DNA of 44,339 nt from Prevotella sp. (GCA_029054825.1 JAIDEM010000043.1:1-44339), one strand, 5' to 3'; shown: positions 18,458 through 27,928, numbered from the stretch's first letter. The notes: a model not told the origin generated them from the sequence alone. A program made the numbers and translations.

Positions 18458-19071
18458 TATTTCTGAATTAAGACTGTTGAACCATTATAACCTGCTACAG
18501 AGCCCTTGACAATGATAAGATTCTGCTCAGGTATCACCTTTAACACTTTGAGGTTCTGGGTTGTCACGCGCTCATTACCCATGTGACCGCCCATTCGCAT
18601 GCCCTTGAACACCTTTGCAGGATAAGAGCAGGCACCAATTGAACCTGGCTTGCGGAGACGGTCATCCTGACCGTGTGTAGCCTGACCTACACCGCCGAAA
18701 CCGTGGCGCTTCACAACGCCCTGGAAACCTTTACCCTTTGATGTGCCTACAACGTCCACAAAAGAGGCATCGTTGAACAGCTCCACAGTAATTGTGTCTC
18801 CGAGATTGTAATCCTCTTCAAATTTGAACTCGGCCAAGTGCTTCTTCGGTGTTGTACCAGCCTTCTTGAAGACGCCCATCATAGGCTTGCTTGTACGGGA
18901 CTCCTTAGCCTCCGCAAAGCCAAGCTGCACAGCCTGGTAGCCATCTTTCTCGACAGTCTTCACCTGAGTGACAACACAAGGACCAGCTTCGATAACAGTG
19001 CACGGTACATTCTTACCGTCGGCACTGAAAACGGATGTCATTCCGATTTTTCTTCCAATTAATCCTGGCAT
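18457..19071 (-). CDS. rplC: 50S ribosomal protein L3
   Basis: The protein has 204 residues starting [20 protein letters not shown]. The region [20 protein letters not shown] and [20 protein letters not shown] is diagnostic. L3 is one of the first proteins to bind 23S rRNA. It is the first gene of this large cluster. Its usual upstream partner rpsJ is not adjacent but lies 6.3 kb away at 25369, with oppositely oriented genes between. A consensus Bacteroidetes promoter (19266-19297) explains how it is expressed independently. Confidence 0.98.
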   Translation of the reverse strand: MPGLIGRKIGMTSVFSADGKNVPCTVIEAGPCVVTQVKTVEKDGYQAVQLGFAEAKESRTSKPMMGVFKKAGTTPKKHLAEFKFEEDYNLGDTITVELFNDASFVDVVGTSKGKGFQGVVKRHGFGGVGQATHGQDDRLRKPGSIGACSYPAKVFKGMRMGGHMGNERVTTQNLKVLKVIPEQNLIIVKGSVAGYNGSTVLIQK

Positions 19072-19259
19072 TTCAATTTAAAATTTAATAATAATGTGTA
19101 TTTTTTTTCGTTTTTAATATCCAACTTTTCAGTTGTTTTCTCCGACAAGGTGCATATATACGCAGAAACAGAACCACCAAAAGAACTTATTTCCCAAAGT
19201 TCTAAGGCGTTCATTTCCAGCGGGTTGATAGCATAAGCCAGCGCAATCCACACCTTTTT
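19072..19259 (-). promoter_or_regulatory. 5' leader of the rplC operon
   Basis: About 190 nt separate the predicted start site from rplC. In the minus-strand RNA I see an AGAACTT/AAGTTCT hairpin with an 8-nt loop and a CAACTGAAAAGTTG hairpin close to the gene, followed by an A/T-rich run. An 87-codon open frame crosses this leader but has no family resemblance. A regulatory role for the leader is inferred from its length and position only. Confidence 0.35.
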
Positions 19260-19265
19260 ACGATG

Positions 19266-19297
19266 CAAAGATACGAAATATTTTCGTTTTATGCAAA
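19266..19297 (-). promoter_or_regulatory. Consensus -33/-7 promoter of the rplC operon
   Basis: On the minus strand TTTG (19294-19297) is followed after 20 nt by TATCTTTG (19266-19273). This is a full match to the Bacteroidetes housekeeping promoter pattern TTTG-N19/20-TAnnTTTG. Transcription would start near 19259 and run into rplC. Confidence 0.8.
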
Positions 19298-19375
19298 TAT
19301 TTTCTGATATTTTTTTATGCACAAATACTTACAGAGAGGCATTCAAATGCCCCACCAATCACAGGGCACAATATT

Positions 19376-20098
19376 CTACTCCAGCACACCATAAGGCATT
19401 TCAACCGTATCTACGACAAAACAGTAAACACTCTCTGTATCAAATTCAACAGCATTCATAACCAACGGAGCAACAGGCTGCGAACGGGCTCCTACAAGTT
19501 CATCTCTCCACGAGAAATCAAGATAAAACGGGATGGCTCCCCAAAGAAAAGCATGTGAACTTGCCGTCATATCATAGTTAAAGACCCCTTCCGAAGACGA
19601 CAATGAAAGACAAGGCTTCGAGTTCTCTGCGAAGAACATGTAACATCCTTTATCTTTCAGACCAAAAGATTCATCGTACAGACAAAAAGACCTACTTCCG
19701 TCATTCACAAGAAACAGGTAGTCTCCATATTCATAATATGAATTGCCAGGAGCAGGAGTGTCCAGACGCAGACACATGTACTTGTCCACGACCTTAACCC
19801 TGACAGTGACGCTTGCATTATCCGCATTATCTTTCACGACAAGACGTGCGATGCCTTTCTCCTTGGTCTTAATCTTTATTTTACCGTCACTTACAGAAGC
19901 CTCCTGTATATCTTGCCCAGACACTTCTACTGAGAGATTGCCACTTCCACCACCAAAAGCGATTTCCTGAACATTCGCAGACAATGGCTTTTCGTAATAC
20001 TCCTTTTCAAAATACAACGGAGAGAAGACATCACTGTCATTACAACTGTAAAGAGCAGAGACCATGCATGCAAAAACAAGGAAACGAACCGTTTTCAT
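19376..20098 (-). CDS. Small lipoprotein with Ig-like domain, function unknown
   Basis: I chose the ATG at 20098 (MKTVRFLVFACMVSALYSC), giving 240 residues; an ATG three codons earlier is an alternative, and the open frame extends further upstream without coding features. The start gives a lipoprotein signal with lipobox SALYSC, so the mature N-terminal Cys would be lipidated. Residues about 35-100 (FGGGSGNLSVEVSG, then IKTKEKGIARLVVKDN) look like a bacterial Ig-like (BIG_2-type) fold. The C-terminal part, with several Phe/Tyr-rich segments (EYGDYLFLVND, DKGCYMFFAE), I cannot place. It is a lone gene between the rplC promoter and the rib operon. Confidence 0.75.
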   Translation of the reverse strand: MKTVRFLVFACMVSALYSCNDSDVFSPLYFEKEYYEKPLSANVQEIAFGGGSGNLSVEVSGQDIQEASVSDGKIKIKTKEKGIARLVVKDNADNASVTVRVKVVDKYMCLRLDTPAPGNSYYEYGDYLFLVNDGSRSFCLYDESFGLKDKGCYMFFAENSKPCLSLSSSEGVFNYDMTASSHAFLWGAIPFYLDFSWRDELVGARSQPVAPLVMNAVEFDTESVYCFVVDTVEMPYGVLE

Positions 20099-20170
20099 AA
20101 ATCTCATAATCATACAATGCGGAATTTTAAAATCATGTATAACAATAACCTTATGGCATAAAACCTGACA

Positions 20171-20178
20171 CAAAAATA
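20171..20178 (-). promoter_or_regulatory. Possible -7 element of the lipoprotein gene
   Basis: TATTTTTG on the minus strand fits TAnnTTTG and lies about 73 nt upstream of the chosen start codon. No TTTG is present at the expected -33 distance, where the sequence is an A-run on the plus strand. Weak evidence. Confidence 0.3.
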
Positions 20179-20239
20179 CAAAAAAATCCATTATAAAGAA
20201 AAAAATCCATATTCCTAATAAAAAAACATTCGATGACAT

Positions 20240-20598
20240 ATCACCCCACCTTAATACAGCGAAACGACACCAACATCATGACAAACAATATAAACGCGAA
20301 GCATGGCTTATACAATTACATGTGCACATTATTTTATATAGACACCAACAGCTACCATCCCTACATACATCACCTACATATAGCGATGTATCTCACCGTG
20401 TATCATACACATGAAAAAAACTACAGAAGGAGACCGTTTTTCTTACAGAAGACAACACTTTTACTATGCCAACCGTGATACTTCACCATGTGGGAGGTCA
20501 CCTTCCGCATGATATGACGACACGTCACGTATCCTTTGCCCATACACGCAACCGACAATTAACCACACTGACCTGTATACATAACTTTCTATAAAAAA
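20240..20598. other. Gene-free divergent spacer upstream of ribD
   Basis: Between the lipoprotein gene and the rib promoter I find no coding frame with family resemblance. The stretch is AT-rich and contains one short perfect palindrome, GTGTATCATACAC (20398-20410). Nothing else stands out. Confidence 0.5.
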
Positions 20599-20630
20599 TT
20601 TGGTCATATCAGAGAAAACATGTATCTTTG
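20599..20630 (+). promoter_or_regulatory. Consensus -33/-7 promoter of the rib operon
   Basis: TTTG at 20599-20602 and TATCTTTG at 20623-20630 are separated by 20 nt, matching the Bacteroidetes promoter consensus fully. The expected start site is near 20637, leaving a leader of about 100 nt before ribD. The leader contains a CGTCT/AGACG hairpin and a GGAAA/TTTCC stem, but I do not see the conserved blocks of the FMN (RFN) riboswitch. Confidence 0.8.
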
Positions 20631-20738
20631 TACGGATTTAGGCGTCTGCCATAGACGACAGGATGTAGGGAAACAACTTCGGCAGGCTTTCCTAATACGC
20701 ATCTACAACGCTGCCGCAATACTTTTCGGAAAAGACTT

Positions 20739-21857
20739 ATGACACAGGAAGACATTACTCTCATGCAGCACGCCATGACCCTCGCCCGGCGTGGCGAGGG
20801 ATGGGTAAGCCCCAATCCGCTGGTGGGGGCCGTCATTGTGCGCGGCGGTGAGGTGATTGGCGAGGGATGGCATGCACGCTACGGCGACCTGCACGCCGAG
20901 AGAAACGCGTTCCGCGATGCTGACAGCCGCGGTATAGACTGTCATGGCGCAACGATATACGTCACTCTCGAGCCTTGCTGCCACCATGGCCATCAGCCAC
21001 CTTGCACGGAGGCCATCATAGAGCACGGCATAAAGCGCGTTGTCATGGGTCTCCCTGACCCTAATCCGCTTGTCGCAGGCAAGGGCGTAAGACTGTTGCA
21101 GGAGGCCGGCATAGAGGTGGACTGCCTCTCTCCCGACCTGCCACTTTACAAGGAACTGCTGCATCAGAACCGTATCTTCCTGAAATTCATGACGACACGT
21201 ATGCCGTGGGTGACCGCGAAATGGGCGATGACGTTGGACGGCAAGATAGCGTCCCGTACGGGCGACAGCAAATGGGTGTCATCTCCTGAGTCACGACAGC
21301 GTGTACACCTCATGCGCCGCCGTCACAAGGCTATAATGTGCGGCATCGGGACAGTGCTTGCCGATGACCCGATGCTCAATGTGCGGTTGCCGGAGGATGT
21401 CGTCCCTGCCGACGATATACGCCAGCCGATACGCATAATAGCCGACAGGCATCTGCATATCCCACTTGACTCACAACTGGTACGTACAGCGCATGACATT
21501 CCGCTGGCAATCGCTGCCTCCGCCGATGCTGACCCAAAGAAAGAGGAGGCTCTCATCGAGGCTGGAGCACAGGTATGGCACTGCGATTCTGCCCGTGAGA
21601 TAATGGAGCGTGCAGGAAAGGAGAATATAGACTCCATCCTCGTGGAAGGAGGAGGAATACTCAACGAATCGCTGTTCTGTGAAGGGCTCGTAGATGAGGT
21701 TACAGCATTCATCGCACCGAAAATCATTGGCGGTAGCGAGGCTCTATCGCCAGTGGAGGGCAAGGGAGTCGGTTTCATGGCCGACGCTTTCCTGCTGAAG
21801 GATGTGACTGTTGAGCAGATAGGCAACGACATCATGGTCAGCGGATTGAGGGGTTAA
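20739..21857 (+). CDS. ribD: Bifunctional riboflavin deaminase/reductase RibD
   Basis: The protein has 372 residues. It converts the pyrimidine produced by GTP cyclohydrolase II in two steps: deamination, then NADPH-dependent reduction of the ribose. The N-terminal cytidine-deaminase-like domain (about 1-145) has the zinc site H52-A-E54 plus C80 and C89 (LEPCCHHGHQPPC). The C-terminal reductase domain (about 150-370) begins MPWVTAKWAMTLDGKIASRT and includes the glycine-rich ILVEGGGILNESL. It is the first gene of the plus-strand rib operon, 109 nt after the -7 box. A 90-nt spacer made of 8-bp repeats separates it from ribE. Confidence 0.97.
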   Translation: MTQEDITLMQHAMTLARRGEGWVSPNPLVGAVIVRGGEVIGEGWHARYGDLHAERNAFRDADSRGIDCHGATIYVTLEPCCHHGHQPPCTEAIIEHGIKRVVMGLPDPNPLVAGKGVRLLQEAGIEVDCLSPDLPLYKELLHQNRIFLKFMTTRMPWVTAKWAMTLDGKIASRTGDSKWVSSPESRQRVHLMRRRHKAIMCGIGTVLADDPMLNVRLPEDVVPADDIRQPIRIIADRHLHIPLDSQLVRTAHDIPLAIAASADADPKKEEALIEAGAQVWHCDSAREIMERAGKENIDSILVEGGGILNESLFCEGLVDEVTAFIAPKIIGGSEALSPVEGKGVGFMADAFLLKDVTVEQIGNDIMVSGLRG

Positions 21858-21872
21858 ATGATTGCGTCACCA

Positions 21873-21944
21873 CATAACCCTACAACCGCCTAACCGAAAA
21901 ACCGCACAACCATATAACCGCATAATCATATAACCGCATAACCG
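21873..21944 (+). repeat. Array of nine 8-bp AACC repeats before ribE
   Basis: Nine consecutive octamers can be read without gaps: CATAACCC, TACAACCG, CCTAACCG, AAAAACCG, CACAACCA, TATAACCG, CATAATCA, TATAACCG, CATAACCG. The consensus is yATAACCG. The array ends 3 nt before the ribE start codon and fills most of the ribD-ribE spacer. Confidence 0.9.
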
Positions 21945-21947
21945 TAA

Positions 21948-22589
21948 ATGTTCACCGGAATAACAGAAGACATAGGTACCGTACGCGCCCTACACCGTGG
22001 AGCGAAGAGTTTCACGCTGGAGATAGAGGCAACGACAGCCCTTGAGGGCACGGTCGTGGGCGACAGCATCGCCACAAACGGCGTCTGCCTTACCGTTACG
22101 GACATTGACAGCGGTGTCTTCACCGCCGATGTGATGCCAGAGACCGTAAGCCGCACATCGCTCAGCCAACTGAAACCCGGAAGCCGTGTCAACCTTGAGC
22201 GCGCGCTGACCCTGCAGAAACCGCTCGGAGGGCATATCGTCTCGGGACATATCGACGGCACCGGACGTGTCGCACGTCTCTACAGGGACGACAATGCGCT
22301 GTGGATGTGGATAGAATGCCGTGAAGACATCATGCGGTATATAGTCGAGAAGGGCAGCATAACGATACAGGGTGTCAGCCTTACCGTGGCGAAGGTGGAG
22401 CGGAATGCCTTTGCCGTCTCGCTTATCCCTCACACACAGACTGCCACGACACTATACGAGGCGCGTGTCGGCGACCTCGTCAATCTTGAGAATGATATTA
22501 TAGCGAAATATGTAGAGCGTCTGATGAACGTGCCGTCTGACAGCGGTGACACAAGAATCGAGCTCTATCGTAACTTCATGATGCAATGA
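21948..22589 (+). CDS. ribE: Riboflavin synthase alpha chain
   Basis: The protein has 213 residues. It dismutates two 6,7-dimethyl-8-ribityllumazine molecules to riboflavin. Two tandem lumazine-binding domains are visible: the first starts [15 protein letters not shown], with TNGVCLTV and PETVSRTSL inside, and the second starts after [11 protein letters not shown], with [10 protein letters not shown] as its repeat equivalent. The start codon directly follows an array of 8-bp repeats rather than a ribosome-binding site. Its last four bases overlap the ribBA start (ATGA). Confidence 0.96.
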   Translation: MFTGITEDIGTVRALHRGAKSFTLEIEATTALEGTVVGDSIATNGVCLTVTDIDSGVFTADVMPETVSRTSLSQLKPGSRVNLERALTLQKPLGGHIVSGHIDGTGRVARLYRDDNALWMWIECREDIMRYIVEKGSITIQGVSLTVAKVERNAFAVSLIPHTQTATTLYEARVGDLVNLENDIIAKYVERLMNVPSDSGDTRIELYRNFMMQ

Positions 22590-23809
22590 AAGACTTCGAA
22601 TTCAACACCGTCGAGGAAGCTCTCGACGCCATACGCCAAGGACAGTGTGTCCTTGTCATAGACGACCCTGACCGCGAGAACGAGGGAGACCTTATCTGCG
22701 CGGCGCAGTTTGCCACCACGGAGAACGTGAACCTTATGGCTTCGCTTGCCAAGGGACTTATCTGCATGCCTATGAGCAAGAGGCTTTGCGAGCGCCTTAA
22801 CCTCCCGCAGATGGTCACTCACAACGGTGACAATCATCAGACGGCGTTCACCGTATCCGTAGATCACATCACGACATCGACGGGTATCAGTGCTGTGGAG
22901 CGTGGCATAACAGCCCGTGCCGTGGCAGACCCCAACTCCAAGCCTACGGACTTCCGCCGTCCGGGACACATGTTCCCTCTACAGGCACGTGAAGGCGGCG
23001 TGCTGGTGCGCACGGGACATACCGAGGCGACCGTCGACCTCTGTCGTCTTGCCGGACTGGAGGAGGCTGGTCTCTGTTGCGAAATCATGCGTGAGGACGG
23101 CACAATGATGCGTACCACCGAACTGAAACAGTTGGCCCGCGAGCATAAGCTGGTGTGCATCACCGTGAAGTCTCTCGTGGAATACCGCCGTCGTACAGAG
23201 AAACTCATCGAGAGGGTGACTGATGCCGAGCTGCCTACGAAGTACGGCACATTCCGCGCTTACGGCTATTCAAACAAGGTGACGGGAGAACATCATGTGG
23301 CCCTTGTCAAGGGCGATGTGACAACTCCAGAGCCTGTGCTCTGCCGCGTGCACTCAGAGTGTCTCACTGGTGACGCCTTCGGCAGTCTCCGCTGTGACTG
23401 CGGCGAACAGTTGGCGGAGGCCATGCGCCGCATAGAGGAGCGCGGACGCGGCGTATTGCTGTACCTCCGTCAGGAAGGACGCGGCATAGGCCTGCTGAAC
23501 AAGCTGAAGGCATACAAGCTGCAAGACCAGGGAATGGATACAGTAGAGGCGAATATCGCGCTCGGCTTTGCCGCTGACCTCCGCGAATACGGCACGGGAG
23601 CAAGCATACTCGCAGACCTCGGCATACACGAACTTATCCTCATGACCAACAATCCGCTGAAGATTTCCGGCCTTGACGCCTTCGGTCTGAAGGTCGTGGG
23701 ACGCGAACCGATAGAGATGACGTGTAACGAGAAGGACGAGTTCTACATGTATACGAAGTTTGCAAAGATGGGACATCTCCTGCATGTAAAGAATCCAAAA
23801 AAGAAATAA
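22586..23809 (+). CDS. ribBA: Bifunctional DHBP synthase / GTP cyclohydrolase II RibBA
   Basis: The protein has 407 residues. It makes both precursors of riboflavin: 3,4-dihydroxy-2-butanone-4-phosphate from ribulose-5-phosphate, and the pyrimidine from GTP. The N-terminal half (about 1-200) shows [16 protein letters not shown] and [16 protein letters not shown], the RibB active-site regions. The C-terminal half has the cyclohydrolase zinc site in [20 protein letters not shown] and the catalytic [19 protein letters not shown]. Translation is probably coupled to ribE through the 4-nt overlap. ribH follows 7 nt downstream. Confidence 0.97.
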   Translation: MKDFEFNTVEEALDAIRQGQCVLVIDDPDRENEGDLICAAQFATTENVNLMASLAKGLICMPMSKRLCERLNLPQMVTHNGDNHQTAFTVSVDHITTSTGISAVERGITARAVADPNSKPTDFRRPGHMFPLQAREGGVLVRTGHTEATVDLCRLAGLEEAGLCCEIMREDGTMMRTTELKQLAREHKLVCITVKSLVEYRRRTEKLIERVTDAELPTKYGTFRAYGYSNKVTGEHHVALVKGDVTTPEPVLCRVHSECLTGDAFGSLRCDCGEQLAEAMRRIEERGRGVLLYLRQEGRGIGLLNKLKAYKLQDQGMDTVEANIALGFAADLREYGTGASILADLGIHELILMTNNPLKISGLDAFGLKVVGREPIEMTCNEKDEFYMYTKFAKMGHLLHVKNPKKK

Positions 23810-23816
23810 ATACATT

Positions 23817-24278
23817 ATGAAAAGATTAGAAGGACAGCTGGTCGCACAGGGCCAGAAGATCGGCATCATCGCCTCACGTTTCAATGACTTCATTGTCTCT
23901 CACCTCATCTCCGGTGCAGAGGACTGTTTCGTGCGCCATGGCGGCAATACAGACGACCTCACCCTCGCTTTGGTGCCTGGAGCTTTCGAGATCCCGATGA
24001 TGGCACAGCAGATGGCAGAGAGCGGCAAGTATGACGCCGTAGTGTGTCTCGGAGCAGTTATCCGCGGCGCAACCCCTCATTTCGACATGGTTGCCAACGA
24101 AGCGGCAAAGGGAATCGCCACGGCTGCGATGAAGAGCGGTGTGCCTGTACTCAACGGCATACTTACCACCGACAGCATAGAGCAGGCCATTGAGCGTGCC
24201 GGAACAAAGGCAGGCAACAAGGGGGCAGACGCTATGATTTCTGCTATCGAGATGATTAATCTGAAGAAACTGATGTAA
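23817..24278 (+). CDS. ribH: 6,7-dimethyl-8-ribityllumazine synthase
   Basis: The protein has 153 residues. It condenses the RibD product (after dephosphorylation) with the RibB product to lumazine, usually as an icosahedral or pentameric assembly. Diagnostic residues are GAFEIP near 52-57 and [20 protein letters not shown], which contains the catalytic His. It completes the set needed for riboflavin itself. The kinase/FAD synthetase gene ribF is not in the window. Confidence 0.97.
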   Translation: MKRLEGQLVAQGQKIGIIASRFNDFIVSHLISGAEDCFVRHGGNTDDLTLALVPGAFEIPMMAQQMAESGKYDAVVCLGAVIRGATPHFDMVANEAAKGIATAAMKSGVPVLNGILTTDSIEQAIERAGTKAGNKGADAMISAIEMINLKKLM

Positions 24279-24311
24279 GTTCTGGCAGAGACCAAGTACA
24301 TCAACAGACGA

Positions 24312-25172
24312 ATGCAGACAATAGACATTACACAGCTACAGGCTATAGGCTACGGCGGTATGTCAACGGTCTATAGATACAGTGATGCCTTGGCGGTGAA
24401 AGTATTCCGTCAAGGCATTGCTCGTGACATCGTCACGCATGAATACGACATGGCACGCAAGGCTTATGCCCTTGACATGCCTACCCCACAGCCCCACGAA
24501 GTAATAGAGACACTGGGGGGACAGCATGGTATAGTCTACGGACTGTGCAACGGCATGACGCTAAGCCAGGCCATTGCCGCCCACCCTGAACGACTTGAAT
24601 ACTACGCCGTAAGTCTTGCAGGACTATACAGACGGTTGCATTCCACGACCGCTACCGAAGATGCCACTGTCCCAAATGCCCACGAATCAGAGGCAGAAGC
24701 CATCAGACGCGTCAGTCATCTGTTCGGGAAAGACGGCGCGGACGCTTTGGAAAGGATACTTGACACCATACCGCAAGGTGACTGTCTGATTCACGGAGAC
24801 CTGCATCCTGGAAACATAATGATAGAGGACGACAGGATGTTTCTTATAGACATGAGCGAGATGGGGTATGGCAACCCGCTCATAGACATCGCCCATGTCC
24901 ATGCCTTGATGACCTCCGGGCTCATCGACATCCAGCGTTTCATCGGCTTTCCCGACAAGTATGCCGCCCCGTTATGGGACTCTCTGTTACGTCATTACTA
25001 CAGCGACAAGAGTGAAAGCGAGCTACAAGACATAAGGAAACGTCTTGATACGCTGTCTCTGATACGCTGCTTCACATGGCTTGCGCCGTCGGAAGGGTTG
25101 CCGGAGGAGGTGATAACGCGGTTTCAAGGCCATTTCAGACGGTTGGTAAAGATACAGAACAGCAACCGATAG
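24312..25172 (+). CDS. APH-family kinase-like protein
   Basis: The protein has 286 residues with an aminoglycoside-phosphotransferase fold. A glycine-rich loop (IGYGGMSTVYRY, residues 12-23), the ATP lysine K30 (ALAVKVF), the catalytic loop IHGDLHPGNIMI (H161, D163, N168) and a metal-binding D180 in LIDMSEMGYG are all present, so it is probably active. Family members phosphorylate small molecules or act as protein-kinase-like enzymes; the substrate cannot be read from sequence. It starts 33 nt after ribH and shares a convergent terminator with rpsJ, so it is likely co-transcribed with the rib genes. A role in flavin metabolism would be speculation. Confidence 0.8.
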   Translation: MQTIDITQLQAIGYGGMSTVYRYSDALAVKVFRQGIARDIVTHEYDMARKAYALDMPTPQPHEVIETLGGQHGIVYGLCNGMTLSQAIAAHPERLEYYAVSLAGLYRRLHSTTATEDATVPNAHESEAEAIRRVSHLFGKDGADALERILDTIPQGDCLIHGDLHPGNIMIEDDRMFLIDMSEMGYGNPLIDIAHVHALMTSGLIDIQRFIGFPDKYAAPLWDSLLRHYYSDKSESELQDIRKRLDTLSLIRCFTWLAPSEGLPEEVITRFQGHFRRLVKIQNSNR

Positions 25173-25290
25173 TAATATCCTAAATGGCAAATAAGCACCG
25201 TCTTCATCCTATTTTTTTTTGCATATTAGGCCACAAATGACAATACGGCAGACATCGGCAACGACAAACAGACAACTGCCAAAGACGACA

Positions 25291-25324
25291 AAAGGCTGAG
25301 TACCGTTGCGGTTCTCAGCCTTTA
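25291..25324. terminator. Bidirectional terminator between the rib operon and rpsJ
   Basis: GGCTGAG/CTCAGCC (25294-25320) forms a 7-bp stem. The enclosed sequence pairs further (ACCG/CGGT). It is flanked by A-runs on the left and T-runs on the right, so it can end transcripts from both the plus-strand kinase gene and the minus-strand rpsJ. Confidence 0.85.
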
Positions 25325-25368
25325 TTCTATAATGTATCTGCCCAGCTATCCTTACGATAGCCCTGACA

Positions 25369-25674
25369 CTACACCTTGATTTCCACCTCAACACCTGAAG
25401 GGAGCTCAAGCTTCATCAGAGCGTCGACAGTCTTTGCTGTTGAGCTGTAGATGTCAATAAGACGCTTGTAGTCTGAGAGCTGGAACTGCTCACGAGCCTT
25501 CTTGTTGACGAATGTTGAACGGTTCACGGTGAAGATGCGCTTGTGTGTAGGGAGTGGAATAGGACCACTGACAACAGCGCCTGTAGCCTTAACGGCCTTG
25601 ACAATCTTCTCTGCTGACTTGTCTACGAGCATGTGGTCGTAGCTCTTCAGCTTGATGCGGATTTTCTGACTCAT
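25369..25674 (-). CDS. rpsJ: 30S ribosomal protein S10 (NusE)
   Basis: The protein has 101 residues, the normal length. The family core is [20 protein letters not shown] followed by [18 protein letters not shown]10 is in the 30S head and also works as NusE in transcription antitermination. It is normally directly upstream of rplC, but here it ends the rpsL-rpsG-fusA unit and is followed by a terminator. A long hairpin (25709-25758) lies in the fusA-rpsJ spacer. Confidence 0.98.
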   Translation of the reverse strand: MSQKIRIKLKSYDHMLVDKSAEKIVKAVKATGAVVSGPIPLPTHKRIFTVNRSTFVNKKAREQFQLSDYKRLIDIYSSTAKTVDALMKLELPSGVEVEIKV

Positions 25675-25708
25675 TGTTCTTGTTTTAATAGTTATAATAT
25701 TGATAGGA

Positions 25709-25758
25709 GTGAAAGGGTATTCCGTAAAGAGTCATTTGCTCACGGAATCCCTTTTCAC
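25709..25758 (-). promoter_or_regulatory. Long hairpin in the fusA-rpsJ spacer
   Basis: The left arm GTGAAAGGGTATTCCGT and the right arm ACGGAATCCCTTTTCAC are complementary except for two single-base bulges, giving a stem of about 16 bp. The loop can pair further through GAG/CTC. No T tract follows on the minus strand, so it is more likely a leader or processing element of rpsJ than a full terminator. Confidence 0.65.
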
Positions 25759-25788
25759 ATTATAGCTTTGCCGTCTATGCCGCCGCTA

Positions 25789-27906
25789 TTAAACGAGGTC
25801 GGCACGACCGTTGCACTCTTCGAGGATAGCCTTTGCGATAGAGCTTGATACAGCCTCGTGGTGGTCATACTCCATAGAAGAAGTAGCACGGCCAGAAGTG
25901 ATGGTACGGAGAGCTGTCACATAGCCGAACATCTCTGCCAGCGGAACCATTGCCTTCACGATGCGTGCACCGCTACGAGCCTCTTCCATACCCTGTACCA
26001 TACCACGGCGCTTGTTAAGGTCGCCGATGACGTCACCCATGTTCTCCTCAGGAGTAACGACCTCTACCTTCATGATAGGCTCCATGAGGCAAGGACCTGC
26101 CTTAGGGCATGCATTCTTGAAGGCGTTGCGTGCTGCGAGCTCGAATGACAACTGGTCAGAGTCGACTGGGTGGAAGCTACCGTCGAGGAGGGTAACCTTG
26201 AGACCTGTTACAGGGAAGCCGCCGAGGACACCAGCCTTGAGGCAGTCCTCGAAGCCCTTCTGTACAGAAGGTACGAACTCCTTAGGCACGTTACCGCCCT
26301 TGACTTCGTTGATGAACTGCAGATCGCCCTCTGTGTAGTCCTCGTCCTTAGGACCGATGTTGACGATAATGTCAGCGAACTTACCACGGCCACCGGACTG
26401 CTTCTTGTAAACCTCACGGAGATTAACCTCGCGTGTGATTGCCTCCTTGTAGTTAACCTGTGGCTTGCCCTGGTTACACTCTACCTTGAACTCACGCTTC
26501 AGACGGTCGATGATGATGTCGAGGTGAAGCTCACCCATACCGGAGATGACAGTCTGACCTGACTGCTCGTCTGTACGTACGGTGAATGTAGGATCCTCCT
26601 CGGCAAGCTTGGCGAGACCGTTGTCGAGCTTGGCGATGTCAGCCTGAGACTTAGGCTCAACGGCGATAGAGATAACGGTGTCAGGGAATGTCATGGACTC
26701 CAGCACGATTGGGTGGCCCTCATCACAGAGGGTATCACCTGTACGGATATCCTTGAAGCCTACGCCTGAGCCGATATCACCTGCTGCAATCTCCTCTACA
26801 GGGTTCTGCTTGTTGGAGTGCATCTGGAAGAGGCGGCTTACGCGCTCCTTCTTTCCGGAACGTGGGTTGTATACGTATGAGCCTGCTGCGACAATGCCTG
26901 AGTAGACGCGGAAGAACACGAGACGGCCTACATAAGGGTCTGTAGCGATCTTGAATGCGAGAGCCGATGTCGGTTCTGTCTCAGAAGGCTTGCGGTCTTC
27001 CTCTTCCTCTGTGTCAGGGTTTGTACCTACGATGTTCTCTGTATCCATTGGTGAAGGGAGGAGAGCACATACATAGTCGAGCATTGTCTGCACACCCTTG
27101 TTCTTGAATGAAGAGCCACAGAGCATAGGTACGCACTGGAGTGCGAGAGTACCCTTACGGATAGCGGCGAGAATCTCTTCCTCTGTGATAGTGGAAGGAT
27201 CTTCGAAATACTTCTCCATGAGAGACTCATCGAACTCAGCTGCTGACTCAAGGAGCTTGTCACGCCATTCGTTGCACTCGTCAACCATGTCTGCAGGGAT
27301 TTCCTCTACATCATAGTCTGCACCCATTGTCTCGTCATGCCAGAAGATAGCCTTCATCTTAACGAGGTCAACGAGTCCCTTGAAGCTCTCTTCTGCACCG
27401 ATAGGGCAGCAGAGGCTGACAGGGTTGGCACCGAGGACTTCCTTCATCTGCTTCACTACGTCATAGTAGTTGGCACCAGAACGGTCCATCTTGTTGACAT
27501 ATCCGATACGTGGTACATTGTACTTGTCGGCCTGGCGCCATACAGTCTCAGACTGTGGCTCCACGCCGCCTACTGCACAGTATGTAGCGACAGCACCGTC
27601 GAGCACGCGGAGTGAGCGCTCCACCTCTGCGGTGAAGTCAACGTGTCCCGGAGTGTCGATGAGGTTGATCTTGTACTGCTTGTTCTGATAGTTCCAGAAA
27701 CATGTTGTAGCAGCTGATGTGATGGTGATACCACGCTCCTGCTCCTGCGCCATCCAGTCCATGGTAGCGCTACCGTCGTGTGTCTCACCGATCTTGTGAG
27801 TCTTACCTGTATAGAAAAGGATACGCTCTGATGTCGTTGTCTTACCGGCATCGATGTGAGCCATGATACCGATGTTACGGGTAAAATGCAAATCGTGTTT
27901 TGCCAT
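25789..27906 (-). CDS. fusA: Elongation factor G
   Basis: The protein has 705 residues, the normal length. The GTPase motifs are complete: [15 protein letters not shown] (P-loop), the switch I region with [18 protein letters not shown] and NKMD. Domains II-V follow, with [19 protein letters not shown] in domain III. EF-G drives translocation of tRNA and mRNA and, with RRF, ribosome recycling. It follows rpsG by 22 nt, the usual str-operon order without tuf. Confidence 0.98.
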   Translation of the reverse strand: MAKHDLHFTRNIGIMAHIDAGKTTTSERILFYTGKTHKIGETHDGSATMDWMAQEQERGITITSAATTCFWNYQNKQYKINLIDTPGHVDFTAEVERSLRVLDGAVATYCAVGGVEPQSETVWRQADKYNVPRIGYVNKMDRSGANYYDVVKQMKEVLGANPVSLCCPIGAEESFKGLVDLVKMKAIFWHDETMGADYDVEEIPADMVDECNEWRDKLLESAAEFDESLMEKYFEDPSTITEEEILAAIRKGTLALQCVPMLCGSSFKNKGVQTMLDYVCALLPSPMDTENIVGTNPDTEEEEDRKPSETEPTSALAFKIATDPYVGRLVFFRVYSGIVAAGSYVYNPRSGKKERVSRLFQMHSNKQNPVEEIAAGDIGSGVGFKDIRTGDTLCDEGHPIVLESMTFPDTVISIAVEPKSQADIAKLDNGLAKLAEEDPTFTVRTDEQSGQTVISGMGELHLDIIIDRLKREFKVECNQGKPQVNYKEAITREVNLREVYKKQSGGRGKFADIIVNIGPKDEDYTEGDLQFINEVKGGNVPKEFVPSVQKGFEDCLKAGVLGGFPVTGLKVTLLDGSFHPVDSDQLSFELAARNAFKNACPKAGPCLMEPIMKVEVVTPEENMGDVIGDLNKRRGMVQGMEEARSGARIVKAMVPLAEMFGYVTALRTITSGRATSSMEYDHHEAVSSSIAKAILEECNGRADLV

Positions 27907-27928
27907 TTTTCTTTTTCCTCCTTAGATA

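Noticed and set aside
19059..19322. 87-codon frame upstream of rplC
   Set aside because: It runs through the promoter and leader of the ribosomal operon, and its start codon is upstream of the predicted transcription start.
19338..19351. Terminator of the lipoprotein gene (GGCATTCAAATGCC)
   Set aside because: The stem is short, the loop would be only two to four bases, and no T tract follows on the minus strand.
20631..20738. FMN riboswitch upstream of ribD
   Set aside because: Its conserved sequence blocks could not be found in the leader, so it was not annotated.
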